Shown here: positions 41,041 to 52,719 of the stretch, piece by piece | How the letters are laid out: each line of letters opens with the position of its first letter | Numbering within the stretch: position 1 is the stretch's first letter | Assembly: GCA_029961685.1 (NCBI GenBank) | Contig: JARWKL010000008.1 | Location: 23,097,981-23,161,980 of the forward strand | Length of the DNA: 64,000 nucleotides | Reading direction: 5' to 3' | Origin: Aristolochia californica | Taxonomy: Eukaryota; Streptophyta; Magnoliopsida; Piperales; Aristolochiaceae | The notes under the pieces: model-generated | The model's input: only the letters and a program-made list of their open reading frames with translations | What the model was told of the DNA's origin: nothing | Databases searched by the model: none | Translations under genes and position numbers: made by a program

Positions 41041-41853
41041 TGTCTGTGGGAGGATTGTGCGGACATACTACCAGAGGAGGAGATTTTGGAGACAGACCAA
41101 GAGGGTCCAGAGATTTCACTTCATGCCATGACTGGTCTACGTAGTTCTAATACCATGCAAGTTAAAGCCCAACTACATCATCTACACTTACTTGCTTTAG
41201 TTGATTTTTGCAGTACACATAATTTCATCAGTCAGCTAGCGGCCGAACAACTTGGGTTAGTCGTCCAGCAACAGACAGGCCTTTTTGTCTCAGTAGCCAA
41301 TGGGGCTAAAATTACCAGTGTGGGCATCTCTCCAGACACACACTTTGATATTGAGGGACACGCATTTATTTCAGATTTCCTGGTGATCCCACTGTCCGGA
41401 TTTGATTTGGTACTGGGAATTAAATGGCTACAACTGTTGGGGCCTATTTTATGGGATTTTGAGGCTCTGACCATGACCTTCATAGAGGACCACCGTCAGA
41501 TTACATTGCATGGCACCCAGGCACCAATGCCCTGTGCCCTTCAGGCTGTTCAGGTCCATAGCACTGACAACTGTAAGTTATCTCAATTACTTATAGACTT
41601 TGAGGATATCTTTTAGGAACCTACTGCTCTACCGCCTATTAGGCACTATGATCACCTCATCCGTTTGAAAACGGGCATTGAACATGTAGTGGTGCGTCCT
41701 TATCGTTACCCCCACTTACAGAAGGATGAGATTGAACGGTAGTGCCAAAAGATGCTCGCCTATGGTATTATTCAGCCAAGCAGGTCTCCTTTTTCCTCCC
41801 CGGTATTACTTCTCCCCAAGCATGATAAGTAGTGGAGGTTTTGTGTGGATTAC
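40954..41853 (+). pseudogene. pol: Element A2 protease and start of RT
   Basis: The frame 40954-41616 continues from the zinc knuckle through GPEISLHAMTGLRSSNTMQV and ALVDFCSTHNFISQL (DSGSTHNF expected, DFCSTHNF seen) to SGFDLVLGIKWLQLLGPILW. A stop at 41614 and two later ones precede the RT start [14 protein letters not shown] and [11 protein letters not shown], and it ends at WRFCVDY. Confidence 0.85.
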
Positions 41854-42840
41854 AGCTCATTGGTGGGACAACCTTCCCGAAGACCAAAAAAGAGTTACTT
41901 CAACATCTATAGCCTCTATACTAAAAGGATTAGTGTCTAAGATATCAAATGAATTTCTAGGAATACATCCAACCCTAGAAGCTCACAATGAGAGTACTAA
42001 ACAAAGAAAACGTTTAGAAACTCTTCAAAAATTAAACAAGTTATAGATATGTAACATTTGTTTTTATGAGAAGTACTATTGCGAATTTGCAAGTTACTTC
42101 TATAAACTACAAAAATATGATCATAGACCTTACCTGCCCATCTTTTATTCAAAATTGCCGAACCTTTTGCAAATGTAGCTAAAAAAGACTACATTATAAA
42201 ATATTGGCAAAATAACCCAGAATATGGTACTTTAACCATGGATAATTTCCTAAACTTTGATACTTTAGGAAGAAGACACAGGTTTGTACAAGACATGTTG
42301 GCAAATCTTTGTGAAGCCCAAAGACTACAAAAGAAAAGTAGTAAGGCACATAAACAAACATTATGTTATTCTAACCAGAACAAAAATGTAAGAGCTTATG
42401 GTTGTAAGACCAACTCTCATAAGCAAAGAAAATATCCTAAGACAAAATTTAGTATTCAACAAAGTTCAACAGCAAGGTATACTCCATGAAAGAGATACTT
42501 TAGGAAAAGAACAAACTCTGGCCCTACCACATCCAGTAAAGGGTCAAATGCACACTGCCCAAAGGGAAAACCCCCAAGAAAATACAAGTGCTTGATATGC
42601 CAGAAAGAAGGACATTTCACTCGCGATTGTCCAAATGATAAGAAAAATGACAGTATAGTACTTATATGATACTGGCCGAAGAAAAAGGATTGGAAATCGT
42701 CCATCATGATGAAATCCAGTCGGACGATGAAGTGTATGAGCTTCATCTTGAAACTGAGTCTTCCAACTCAGAAAACTCAGAAAACATGTCGGATTCGTTA
42801 GGCACATCCTCTGACTGAATCTCAATACAAAGCATGTAGC
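41854..42840 (+). pseudogene. Viral coat protein, C-terminal part with CCHC finger, copy 2
   Basis: Resumes with HWWDNLPEDQKRVTSTSIAS and IHPTLEAHNESTKQRKRLET, stop at 42044. Then YWQNNPEYGTLTMDN, FVQDMLANLCEAQRLQKKSS, a Lys-rich part and the finger CLICQKEGHFTRDC near 42590-42635. The acidic tail (HHDEIQSDDEVYELHLETES) ends at about 42818. Confidence 0.82.
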
Positions 42841-43020
42841 CTCTGGAATCTCTTATATCCAATTATGCTTACGCTTTCCAGATATACAACACTACAGCAA
42901 ACGTGGTGATCAGATCCAATATATCAACGCAATTTCTCTTTTATTGTAGAACACATTAAAGGATATAAAATTATTTACCTGATACTCTTACTCGAGAAAT
43001 TTCTTGTATTACAGACAGGT
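42841..43020 (+). other. Viral pol deletion junction, copy 2
   Basis: Where protease, RT and RNase H should be, there is only a short patchwork: the protease-side start (AGCATGTAGCCTCT), about 60 bp including AACGTGGTGATCAGATCC (corresponding to sequence near 26850-26890 in copy 1), then the segment before the downstream ORF. Copy 3 has the same patchwork at about 52725-52840. Confidence 0.75.
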
Positions 43021-43023
43021 ACA

Positions 43024-44620
43024 ATGGACCCTCTCAGCAACTCACTGACGGACCTAGCAGCATCAATCACCACTCTCACGGTATTTCTCTCTACCTTACA
43101 GTCTCTTTTTGACAGTCTTTTAGTTCTTTCCGAACGAGGAGACTTATCCGAGAATTGTGCCCGTTATGGGTTAAGTGGAGACCTCTTACAACTCAAGGTT
43201 AAGGAATTAACCGAAGAGTTAAAAGAACTCACTAAAAGGCATGATATGCCAAGCTCCTTCGGAACTTCTACAGGATCTCCATTGCAAGAAAAGGAAGCCA
43301 TAACGTCAGCTAATACGTAGATGGATGACTTTATTGTTTTGATAAACACAGGTCAACCCGGGATTTATACCAGTCATGCCAGGCATGAGAAGAAAATGAC
43401 AACCCAGTCTTATATGAAGATAGGGGAATCGGGGATTTCTACCTGCCAGTCTAGAGCTGGAAAGGAAACCTTAATGATTCATCGAATTCGGAATCATGTA
43501 CTTCTACCTACCAATCTCGAGCTGGAAAGGAAGTCACAACGGATCCATCTCTGATGGAAATGGACTTGTCTAGAAATGAACTTTCATTCAAGACAAAATT
43601 GGTTACCCGTCTGAGTTTACAAGGTTGCAAACCCTCAATAAGCCAGACAATGCAAGTTTTAATGAGTTTGAATATTTGAAATTCAAACTTTGAAACTTTT
43701 GGACATCATGTCTGAGGAACCCACGCTACACTCTCAAAAGCTGGACAACGTTCGTTCAAAAATTGAAACCGATCATACTGTTCAATTCCAAAGATGGAAT
43801 GAGCAAATCGGACAAGGGATGAACACTCCCTTTTTCACAACTGAATCCAGTAGCATTTGGAATCAAGTGAAACTGAGTTAAGAAATAGACTCGAAATATG
43901 CGTCCATACTTTATTCCTATGGATTCATAAAGCAGTTAATGCTTCACTCCACCGATTTATCGGTTTTGGAGAAGATGCCAAAAGAGATTATGGAGGCTTG
44001 CAAAAGCTTTATCTCCATAACAAAAAGTAAAGGAATTCAGATTAAATTTGTTTCCTGTGTTGCTGAAATTTTATGGACATCAAGATGTTTTCAAGCATTT
44101 CTTTCGTGACTCTAGAAGCCATCAAAGAAGGTGAAGCTACACAGGAATATGTTCCCAGACATATTCCAAAGGCAAAACCATGCCCCGAAGCAGTCTGGCC
44201 AACCAAACGTATACATGGGCTCAAGCTTTTGACACAGCTCATACAACAGCTAGTTCAGAAGAAGAAAAACTTTATTTATAGGACATCCGTCCCACTGACG
44301 ATTGTCACAAAAAGCTATAAGGAAACTCCTACACCTGTTCAGCAAAGTCTTGAAGAAATACTGAAAAAACTCGTCAAAGGAAATATTCCCTTCAAAAAAA
44401 ATACAAAAGAAGGTTTCTGTAAGATGGCCCAGAAGTCTTTTCCAAAAGAGCACACTTCTCGACTGTGCACAGAAAGGCAGCTATCAGAATGAAGAATAGT
44501 CAGCAGCCACATCAGCCGACACATCAGTCGACAAGTAAGCAGCCACCAAAGTAGAAGACAAAATTCAAGTCAGCAAAGCTGACAAAGAAAAAAAATTCCT
44601 GTACGTCAGCAAGATGATGT
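43024..44620 (+). pseudogene. Viral ORF downstream of pol region, copy 2
   Basis: MDPLSNSLTDLAASITTLTV and LSERGDLSENCARYGLSG open 98 codons. The frame then breaks at 43318, 43554, 43645 and 43881, but NTPFFTTESSSIWNQVKLS, SKYASILYSYGFIKQ and KSYKETPTPVQQSLEEILKK follow the reading of copies 1 and 3. The STCQSRAGKE repeat lies at about 43435-43530. No viroplasmin motif. Confidence 0.65.
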
Positions 44621-44671
44621 CAAAAGAAGAAAAGTCTTTACTACCTTTGCTTTTAACGCCTAAAGGTAATA

Positions 44672-45265
44672 TGTTATGGACTCCATAGCATCTAGAGTAG
44701 CAGGTAGACGTAGAGGATAATTTATGTAAATTTCTGAATGTTCTCTTAGGTGGCATTTATGTAATTTCGGTCAAAACTTGGGCTTTGCATTGGCTATGTA
44801 AGGGGGCATTCCTATTATTTATAGGGGCATCATTTGAATGGAAAGTAAGCTTTGAGCCATAGTTAAATGAGATCAGGTTCTCTCTCTCACGAGGCCTAAG
44901 GGTGGAGCTCCTTTGAAAGCTCAGGTCTCTCCATCTTCTTCCTCACGAGCCCTCATCCATCCACGTCCCTTCACCTTCTTCTTCCTGAGTTCCTCATTCC
45001 TCAACATCTCTTCTTCTCCATTCCGAGCTCCTCCTCCATCAACGCCTATTCATCTACTTCCTTCAGAGAGTTACATCCACCAACGATCTCTTCATATTCT
45101 CCCTGCTGAGTTGTCTATCTCCAGTGACTGTTCATCTTCCTCGTCTGAGTTAAGTAGACACCATTGGACATTCCAAGAATCCCAAGTCCAGATCTTCATT
45201 GTCTTTTATCGTGGAAGACTGAGGAGAGCCTAGGGTGACTCGATCCATGGCTAGAGAATCTAACA
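44672..45265 (+). repeat. Element B 5' LTR
   Basis: 594 bp, TGTTATGGACTCCATAGC to GAGAATCTAACA. The following primer site reads TCATGTTATCAGA instead of TCTTGGTATCAGA, two changes. Confidence 0.93.
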
Positions 45266-45971
45266 TCATGTTATCAGACTGGACCACCTTGGGACAACTC
45301 TTCCTCTTCGGCGGATTTGCACACCTCCATTGATGAGCTTCGGATTGACCAAGCTTCTCTAAGCACAAATATGCAAGAGATTAAGGAGACTCTGCTCCAA
45401 CTTCTCCAAACTCAGGGACCACGTGAGGTTCCCCGTCCGGGCAGTGCCACACGCCTTGCTGAGTACCCCGACCTCCCACCCCCACCTATGCCTCCTCTGC
45501 GTCCTGCTCAGACCCCTCCGGGGAGCTTTCACAGCAACAATACTTCAAATGTGCCAAGGTACACAAAATTAACCTTTCCGACCTATGACGGGTCTACTGA
45601 TCCGTTAATCTGGTTGCAGCGGTGTGAGCATTTTTTTTTGGCACCAATGAACCCAGCCGAAGGAGCGGGTCTCTTTGGCTGCTTTCCACTTGTTAGGCGA
45701 TGCATTACTGTGGTGTTCCCTATTTGATTTGGAGCGCCACGTGTATGATTGGGATTTATTTAAAGACTCCTGTATGTTGAGGTTTGGGCCCCTTGCACGC
45801 AGCAATCCCCTTGGGGATTTGGTTAATCTCAAACAGACAGGATCCATTGAGGCATATCAGAAACAGTTTCAGGAATGCCTTGCCCGCGCCAGTCCATTTG
45901 TGCGCCCGAGTCAGTATGTTAACTTGTTTACTGCCAGTTTGGTGGAGGCTCTATGCCTCCCGGTGGAATAG
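45247..45971 (+). pseudogene. gag: Element B gag, broken
   Basis: The LTR-internal frame VTRSMARESNIMLSD passes the primer site and shifts frame. Then (45317-45727) MQEIKETLLQLLQTQG, a Pro-rich spacer, and VPRYTKLTFPTYDGSTDP. After a shift near 45670, MAAFHLLGDALLWC, MLRFGPLARSNPLGDLVNLK and FQECLARASPF. TAG at 45969. Confidence 0.87.
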
Positions 45972-46740
45972 CAATCGCACCCCACCACCCCCCCCCTCTC
46001 TTCCCTCCTTGGCCCATGCTATGAATTTGGCCAGAATTCTGGATGCTAAACAATGCATCTTAAAAGAATCCTTGGTGCGTCGCCCCCCTTGGTAGAGCAG
46101 AGTGCCCTCTGGTGCCCCAACAACTCATAGCACCCCTCTGCACCAAGGGCAGCCCACCTCCCAGTCATTCGAGCCTACCAGGTCAGTGCCTCCCCATCAG
46201 TTTATTAAACGTCTTTCTAAGTCCGAAATGGATCAACGGAAGGCCCAGGGGCAGGGGCTCTATTTTAATTGTGATGAAAAGTACTTTCAAGGCCACTTAT
46301 GCAAGAGTCTATTTTGGTTAGAGGTAGAGGATCTTGACGACAGCCCTCCCATAGAAGAAGAGAAAGAAGAGGTAGGCACGGAAGAGGAAGCACAGGCAAT
46401 TTCCCTCCACGCCATTACAGGGTTACACATCACCACTACAATGCAGGTTCATGCTGGTATTCAGGCTCTTATGTTACTTGCACTGTTTGACTCGGGCAGT
46501 ACCCACAATTTCCTTAGCCAACCAGCAGCCCATCAGTTGGGCTTGCCACTGCAGCACAATTCGGGCATTTCTATTTTGGTAGCTAATGGGCAGAAAATTA
46601 CCAGTGTGGGGTTATGTTCAACAGTCACTTTTGTCATTGAAGGCCACACCTTCCAGGCAGATTTTCTGGTCATTCCGCTTGTTGGATTTGACTTGGTCAT
46701 AGGCATTAAATGGCTACAGCAGTTGGGTCTGATTTTGTGA
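45972..46740 (+). pseudogene. pol: Element B zinc knuckle and protease
   Basis: The frame 46102-46740 holds FIKRLSKSEMDQRKAQGQG, LYFNCDEKYFQGHLCKSLF (first Cys of the knuckle changed to Tyr), AISLHAITGLHITTTMQVHA and LLALFDSGSTHNFLSQ with an intact DSGSTHNF active site. It ends with a TGA at 46738 in place of Trp (GLILWDF). Confidence 0.87.
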
Positions 46741-48230
46741 GATTTTAAGTCCCTTACTATGAGTTTCAACCAGGACTACCAGCAACTCACGCTCCATGGT
46801 ATGCATGCTCCCCTACCGTGTACTCTCCAGACTATCCAGGTTCGGGACTCAGAGGGCTGTCAACTCACGAAGCTTATCGATGAATTTGCTGACTAATTTC
46901 AGCAACCTACTGCCCTACCTCCGATACGGGCTTGTGATCATTGTATCCGGTTGAAGTTGGGCACCGAGCTAGTAGTGGTGCGTCCATATTGGTACCCCCA
47001 CTTGCAGAAGATGAGATAGAGTGCCAATGTGAGCTCATGTTAACTCAAGGCATTATTCAGCCTAGTCATTTGCCATTCTCGTCACCGGTTCTGTTTGTAA
47101 AGAAACATGACAATTCATGGAGGTTCTATGTGGACTACAGTGAGCTCAACGCTCACATGGTGAAGAATAAATTTCCCATCCCGGTGGTGGACAAACTATT
47201 GGATGAACTTCATGGAGCAAAATTATTTACGAAGTAGGACTTGTAATCCGACTACCATCAAATCCGGGTCCACCCTGATGATGTTGAGAAAATGGCTTTC
47301 CGTACCAACCATGGTCATATTGAATTCTTGGTGATGCCCTTTGGTCTTTCCAACGCGCCCACTACTTTCCAGGCACTCATGAATGAGGTATTTCATCCAT
47401 TCTTGAGCAAATATGTTTTTTTTTTATGATATCTTGATCTATTGCCAAAATTGGGGAGACCACATTCAACACCTGCGGCAGGTATTCCACGCCTGCGTTA
47501 CCACCATTTATTCCTGAATAAGTCCAAATGTGAGATGGGGACTTCCGAGGTCGCCTACTTGGGTCATGTCATTTCTGCCTCTGGGGTTAAAGTGGAGAGC
47601 AACAAAATCCAATCAGTGCTAGACTGGCCAACTCCGCATTCGGTCACGACTTTGAGGAGGTTTCTCAGGTTGGCAGGCTATTACAAGAAGTTTATTCGTG
47701 ACTATGGCCAGATTGCCGCACCGCTTACAAGCTTACTCAATCGAATCGACTTCACATGGACCGACGTAGCCGATTCGTCCGTCCAACGGCTGAAACAATC
47801 CTTAGCTTCGGCACCGGTTCTCCAACTTCTGGATTTTGAAAAAATGTTCATTATTGAATGTGATGCTTCCGGTGGCAGCATTGGCACCGTTTTGCAACAA
47901 CAAGGGCACCCCATAGCATATTTCAGTCGACAGTTGGCACCACACCGCCACAAATTAGCGGGCTATGAATGGGAACTCATCGGCTTAGCCAAAGCCATCC
48001 AACATTGGAGGCCCTACCTGTGGGGTAGGCACTTTGAGATCCAGACCAACCATTTAAGTCTGAAGTACTTGCTGGAGCAACGTCTCATGACTTCCCTCCT
48101 AGAAACATTGGATCAATAGGCTCATGGGTTTTTATTTCAAGGTTGAATACAATCCAGGCCGCCTTAACAGGGGTGCAGATGCAGTGTTACACAAGGATTT
48201 GTTGGATCCTCAGCTACATGCAATCAGTCA
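46741..48230 (+). pseudogene. pol: Element B reverse transcriptase and RNase H, broken
   Basis: [41 protein letters not shown] (46941-47237), two stops at 47235-47250, [36 protein letters not shown]. The catalytic region near 47420 is destroyed by a T-run and frameshift. From 47442: VAYLGHVISASGVKVESNKI, RRFLRLAGYYKKFIRDYG. RNase H: IIECDASGGSIGTVLQQQGH, WELIGLAKAIQHWRPYLWGR, ending with stops at 48117 and near 48190. Confidence 0.88.
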
Positions 48231-49202
48231 ACCGTGAGTACTTTTTCTCAACTCCATCCGAGGTGACATTCAGAACCACCCTGAGCTCCTGGAATTGTAC
48301 CAGAAGATTGAGCAAGGCACTGTGGATCACCATTGGGCAATTAAAGACGGTCTCATATTATACAAGAAGCACCTTTTTCTCCACCACACCTCCTCGCTTC
48401 TCACCAGCATTATCTATGCCTTGCACAATAGTACTCATGAGGGCCAACAGAAAACTTATTTTTGTATTAGCCAGGACTTCTATTGGAAAGGCTTGAAGCG
48501 TATGGTTGCTGACTATGTCTCGGCATGCCATGTTAGCCAGAAGAACAAGGCCGATTCTCTACACCCAGCGGGCCTGCTGCAACCTCTTCAACTTCTATCT
48601 TAGGTATGGGCCGATATATCCATGGATTTTATAGAGGGCCTTCCCAATTCTTCGGGTAAATCTGTCATTCAGTTTGTGGTGGATCGGTTTTCTAAATACG
48701 GACACTTCCTGCCCTTGGCACATATACAGCAACACAAGTAGCTCAGCTCTTTATGGAACATATTGTCCGTCTGTATGGCTTACTAGAGTCCATCACCTGT
48801 GACCGTGATGTGGTTTTCACTAGTGCTTTTTGGAAAGACCTCTTCAAATTATAGGGTACCAAATTGGTCTTCTCCTCTGCCTACCATCCTCAATCTGATG
48901 GGCAAACCGAAGTGGTGAACCATACCCTTGAGATCTATTTGCAGCGTTTTGTTGGGGACCACCCCAAACGCTGGGTACATTGGTTGGCATGGGCGGAGTA
49001 CTGTTATAACACCTCTTACCATACGACACGTGGCACAACTCCATTCCAGGTGGTCTATGGTCGGGAACCTCCTCGCCTCCTCTCTTATGAACCTGGTTTG
49101 TCTCGCTTGCCGCTTATTGACCAGGCCTTGGGCGAATGGGACACGATGCTTGCACAGGTCAAGTCCAACTTCCAGAAAGCTCTGGTCACAGATGAAGCAT
49201 AA
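48231..49202 (+). pseudogene. pol: Element B integrase, broken
   Basis: Zinc-binding part LHNSTHEGQQKTYFCISQDF and YVSACHVSQKNKAD, with the third ligand kept and the last Cys changed to Ser. Stop at 48601. Core: [35 protein letters not shown], a deletion frameshift near 48722, another TAG at 48853, then FSSAYHPQSDGQTEVVNHTL and WLAWAEYCYNTSYHTTRGTT. Confidence 0.87.
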
Positions 49203-49677
49203 CTATGACAAGCGTCATAGGGACCTTTCTTTTGCTCCGGGAGATTATGTTTGGTTGCGCCTTCAGCCTTATCGGCAGCGTTCACTTTCAGCCGCACGAA
49301 GGCACAAACTTTCCCCCAAATTTTATGGCCCTTTAAAGGTCTTGGATCACATTGGCAAGGTGGCTTATTGCCTGTAGCTCCCACCAGACACCCATATCCA
49401 TGATGTCTTCCATGTTTCGCTCTTGAAACCATTTCGTGGCGACTCACCCATGCTGCACACGCCCTTGGAGCCACTGCATGAAGGTCATGCTCTGCCTTCT
49501 CCCGCAAAAGTTTTGCATGCTCGCCGCGTTCATGAGTCATGGGAGTTTTTAGTTTAGTGGGCTGACGCTGAGGCGTTTGCTGCCTCTTGGGAACCACTCG
49601 AGGAATTCCGGGCCCTTTACCCCACCTTTGAGATTGAGGACAAGCTCTTTCTCCAAGAGGGGGGGGGGGGGGGGTGA
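49203..49677 (+). pseudogene. pol: Element B chromodomain region and polypurine tract
   Basis: KHNYDKRHRDLSFAPGDYVW, KFYGPLKVLDHIGKVAYCL, a stop at 49375, HIHDVFHVSLLKPFRGDS. The chromodomain at about 49515-49610 (VHESWEFLV, stop, WADAEAFAASWEP) is followed by TFEIEDKLFLQEG and G16 (49659-49674). Confidence 0.85.
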
Positions 49678-50261
49678 TGTTATGGACTCCATAGCATCTA
49701 GAGTAGCAGGTAGACGTAGAGGATAATTTATGTAATTTTATGAATGTTCTCTTAGGTGGCATTTATGTAATTTTGATCAAAACTTGGGCTTTGCGTTGGC
49801 TGTGTAAGGGGGCGTTCCTATTATTTATAGGGGCGTCATTTGAATGGAAAGTAAGCTTTGGGCCATAGTTAAATGAGATCAGGTTCTCTCTCTCACGAGG
49901 CCTAAGGGTGGAGCTCCTTTGAAAGCTCAAGTCACTTCATCTTCTTCCTGACGAGCCCTCATCCCTTCACCTTGTTCATCCTGAGTTCCTCATTTCTCAA
50001 CATCTCTTCTTCTCCCTTCGGATCTCCTCCTCCATCAATGCCTATTCATCTACTTCCTTTCGAGAGTTACATCCACCAACGATCTCTTCATATTCTCCCT
50101 GCCGAGTTGTATATCATCAGTGACTGTTCATCTTCCTCGTCTGAGTTCAACAGACACCATTGGACGTTCCAAGAATCTCAAGTCCATATCTTCATTGTCT
50201 TTAATCCTGGAAGACTGAGGAGAGCGTAGGGTGACTCGATCCATGGCTAGAGAACCTAACA
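49678..50261 (+). repeat. Element B 3' LTR
   Basis: 584 bp, TGTTATGGACTCC to GAGAACCTAACA, followed by TAATA. Confidence 0.93.
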
Positions 50262-50540
50262 TAATAATGCAAGGGCAAAAATGAAAAGACAAAAAGACAA
50301 AAGATACCCTTTGTCTTTAAACACAAACCCTTAGATCAAGGGTAAAGAGGGAAGAAAAAGAGAACGCTCGACTATAAAATCGATGCTTCAACAGAGGTTG
50401 AGGCATTCGAAAATCAATCCACTCTTTTTTGAAAGAAGTTCCGAAGATCTGAGAAAGAAGGCGATTTCTGGCGAGCATCCTCCGATGAAGTCCTTAAAGC
50501 ACGGTATGTGCTTAACAGCCGTAATGGTTGAGTAGTAAAA
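50262..50540 (+). other. Viral 3' region, copy 2 (resumed)
   Basis: Continues copy 2 after the element B insertion (ATGCAAGGGCAAAAATG...) through the non-coding viral 3' part up to GAGTAGTAAA, where orientation flips into copy 3. It is the inverse counterpart of about 50725-51005. Confidence 0.75.
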
Positions 50541-51005
50541 ACAACTACTGTGGAGATTTATATATAGATGCAGAAAAGAAACAGTAAAAACAAACACTGT
50601 ACGAATTGAAATATTACAAACATGCGGAAATTAAAACATTGTTTCAAACAAAATAAAAACATAACTACGTAACTATATATCTACATATCTCCCGAAGTTA
50701 CCGACCATGCTACAGGTCGGCTCCCTCTTTACTACTCAGTCATTACGGCTGTTAAGCACATACTGTGCTTTAAGGACTTCGCCGAAGGATGCTCCTCGGA
50801 AATCACCTTCTTTCTCAGATCTTCGGAACTTCTTTCAGTAAAGAGTGGATTGATTTTTGATTGCGTCAACCTTTGGTGGAGCTTCAATTTTATAGTCAAG
50901 GGGTTCTCTTTTTCTTCCCCCTTTTCCCTTGATCAAAGGGTTTGTGTTTAAAGACAAAGGGTATCTTTTGTCTTTTTGTCTTTTCATTTTTTCCCTTGCA
51001 TTATT
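50267..51005. repeat. Large inverted repeat at viral tail-to-tail junction
   Basis: Arms of about 270-280 bp (50267-50540 and about 50725-51005) with a spacer of about 185 bp. CATCCTCCGATGAAGTCC on the left arm meets GGACTTCGCCGAAGGATG on the right. The spacer holds the TATA-like sequence. A transcript across it would fold into a long hairpin. Confidence 0.8.
50556..50567 (-). promoter_or_regulatory. TATA-like element of viral promoter, copy 3
   Basis: ATTTATATATAG, the counterpart of 23295-23307 in copy 1, with the same neighbours (ACTGTGGAG on one side). Confidence 0.5.
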
Positions 51006-51179
51006 ACCTTTCGACGCCGAAAGCAGGGTAGTAAAGACTTTTCTTCTTTTGATATCATCTTGCTGACGTACAAGAATCTTTTTTCTTTGTCACCTTTGTT
51101 GACTTGGATTTTGTCTTCTGCCTTTGTTGCTACTGACTTGTCGGCTGATGTGTCGGCTGACGTGGTTGCTGACTGTTCT

Positions 51180-52660
51180 TCATTCTAATAGCTGCCTTTT
51201 TGTGCACAGTCGATAGGTGTGCTCTTTTGGAAAAGAATTTTTGGCCATCTTGCAGAAACCTTCTTTTGTATTTTTGCTAAAGGGAATATTTTCTTTGAGG
51301 ATTTTCTTCAGCGTTTCTTCGAGACTTTTCATAAAAGATGCAGGAGTATCTTTATAGCTCTTTGCAACAATTGTCAGTGGGACGGATGTCTTATAAATAA
51401 AGCTTTTCTTCTTCTGAACTAGATGTTGTAAGAGCTGTGTCAGAAGCTTGAGCCCTTGTATACGCCTGGTTGGCCAGACTGCTTCGGGGCATGGTTTTGC
51501 CTTTGGAATATGTTTGGGATCATATTCCTGTGTAGCTTGACCTTCTTTGATGGCTTCTAGAGTCACAACAGAAATGCTTGGAAACATCTTGATGTCAGTA
51601 AAAATTTGAGTGATGCAGGAAATGAAATCCAAATTCCTTTACTTCTTGTTATGGAGATAAAACTTTTACAAGTCTCCATAATCTCTTTTGGCATCTTCTC
51701 CAAGACCAATAATTGGTGGAGGGAAGCATTATCTGCTTTATGAATCCATAGGAATAAAGTATGGACGCATATTTTGAGTCTATTTCTTGACTCAGTCTTA
51801 CTTGATTCCAACTACTACTGGATTCGGTTGTGAAGAAGGGAGTGTTCATCCCTTGTCCGATTTGCTCATTCCATTTTTGGAATTGAACAATATAATAGGT
51901 TTCAATTTTTGAACGAACGTTGTCCACCTTCTGAGGGTGTAGAGAGGGTTCCTCAGACATGATGTCAGAAAGTTTCAAAGGTTGAATTTTCTTCAAAAAT
52001 TCAAACTCATTAAAACGTGCTTTGTCTGGCTTATTGAGGCTTTACAACCTTGTAAACTTAGACGGGGTAACCAATTATGTCTTGAATGAGAATTCATTTC
52101 TAGACAAGTCCGTTTCCATCGGCGATGGATCCGTTGTGACTTCTTTTCCAACTCGAGACTGGCAGGTAGAAGTCTCCAATTTCGATGAAATTGTTAAGGT
52201 TTCCTTTCCAGCTCTAGACTGGCAGGTAGAAATCCCTAATTTCTCTATCTTCATAGAAGACTGGGTTGTGATTTCCTTCTCATGCCTAGTATGACTGGTA
52301 GAAATCCCGGGTCAACCTGTGTTTATCAAAACACTAAAGTCATCCGTCTGCTTATTAGCTGACGTTATGACTTCTTTTTCTCACAATGGAGATCCGGTAG
52401 AAGTCCCAGAGGAGCTTGACATATCATGCCTTTTGGTGAGTTCTTTTAACTCTTCGGTTAATTCCTTAACCTTGAGTTGTAAGAGGTCTCCACTTAACCC
52501 ATAATGGGCACAATTCTCAGATAAGTCTCCTCGTTCAGAAAGAACTAAAAGACTCTAAAAAAGAGATTGTAAGGTAGAGAGCAACACCATGAGAGTGGCG
52601 ATTGCTGCTGCTAGGTCTGTCAGTGTGTTGTTGAGAGGGTTTATTTTACCGGTCTGTAAT
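51180..52660 (-). pseudogene. Viral ORF downstream of pol region, copy 3
   Basis: Start codon lost (ATA for ATG near 52650), then LSERGDLSENCAHYGLSG and LLQLKVKELTEELKELTKR. The repeat STCQSRAGKE lies at about 52190-52240. The long frames 51649-51996 (IETYYIVQFQKWNEQIGQGM, NTPFFTTESSSSWNQVRLSQ) and 51180-51632 (LEAIKEGQATQEYDPKHIPK, KSYKDTPASFMKSLEETLKK) follow to a stop at 51180. It is the most complete C-terminal half of this ORF in the three copies. Function not recognised. Confidence 0.65.
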
Positions 52661-52719
52661 ACAAGAAAATTCTCGAGTAAGAGTATCAGGTAAATAATTT
52701 TATCTCCTTTAATGTGTTC

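Larger units (their letters stand above)
39574..41853 (+). mobile_element. Ty3 element A2, 3' truncated
   Basis: Same family as element A: a 395-bp 5' LTR, primer site, gag, zinc knuckle, protease and the start of RT, ending abruptly at WRFCVDY (about 41853), where viral coat sequence resumes (AGCTCATTGG). No 3' LTR. The missing end and lack of a target duplication show that a deletion removed the right end after insertion in the coat gene. Confidence 0.88.
38005..44671 (+). mobile_element. Endogenous caulimovirid copy 2, plus strand (split by A2 and B)
   Basis: Starts inside the coiled-coil ORF (ACCACCTATAGGAAATAGTGAC), then small ORFs, coat protein, CCHC finger, a pol deletion, and the downstream ORF. 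It is interrupted by element A2 (39574-41853) and, after TAATA, by element B (44672-50261). The viral 3' part resumes at 50262-50540. It lies head-to-head with copy 1 at 37994/38005 and tail-to-tail with copy 3 at about 50540. Confidence 0.85.
44672..50261 (+). mobile_element. Ty3 chromovirus element B, complete
   Basis: 5590 bp with LTRs of 594 and 584 bp, a perfect target duplication TAATA (44667-44671 and 50262-50266), gag, protease, RT, RNase H, integrase, chromodomain and a G16 tract. It has more breaks than element A and its LTRs differ more (substitutions plus an indel of about 10 bp). Its LTR is homologous to that of element Y at 54148-54735, about 4 kb away. Confidence 0.92.
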
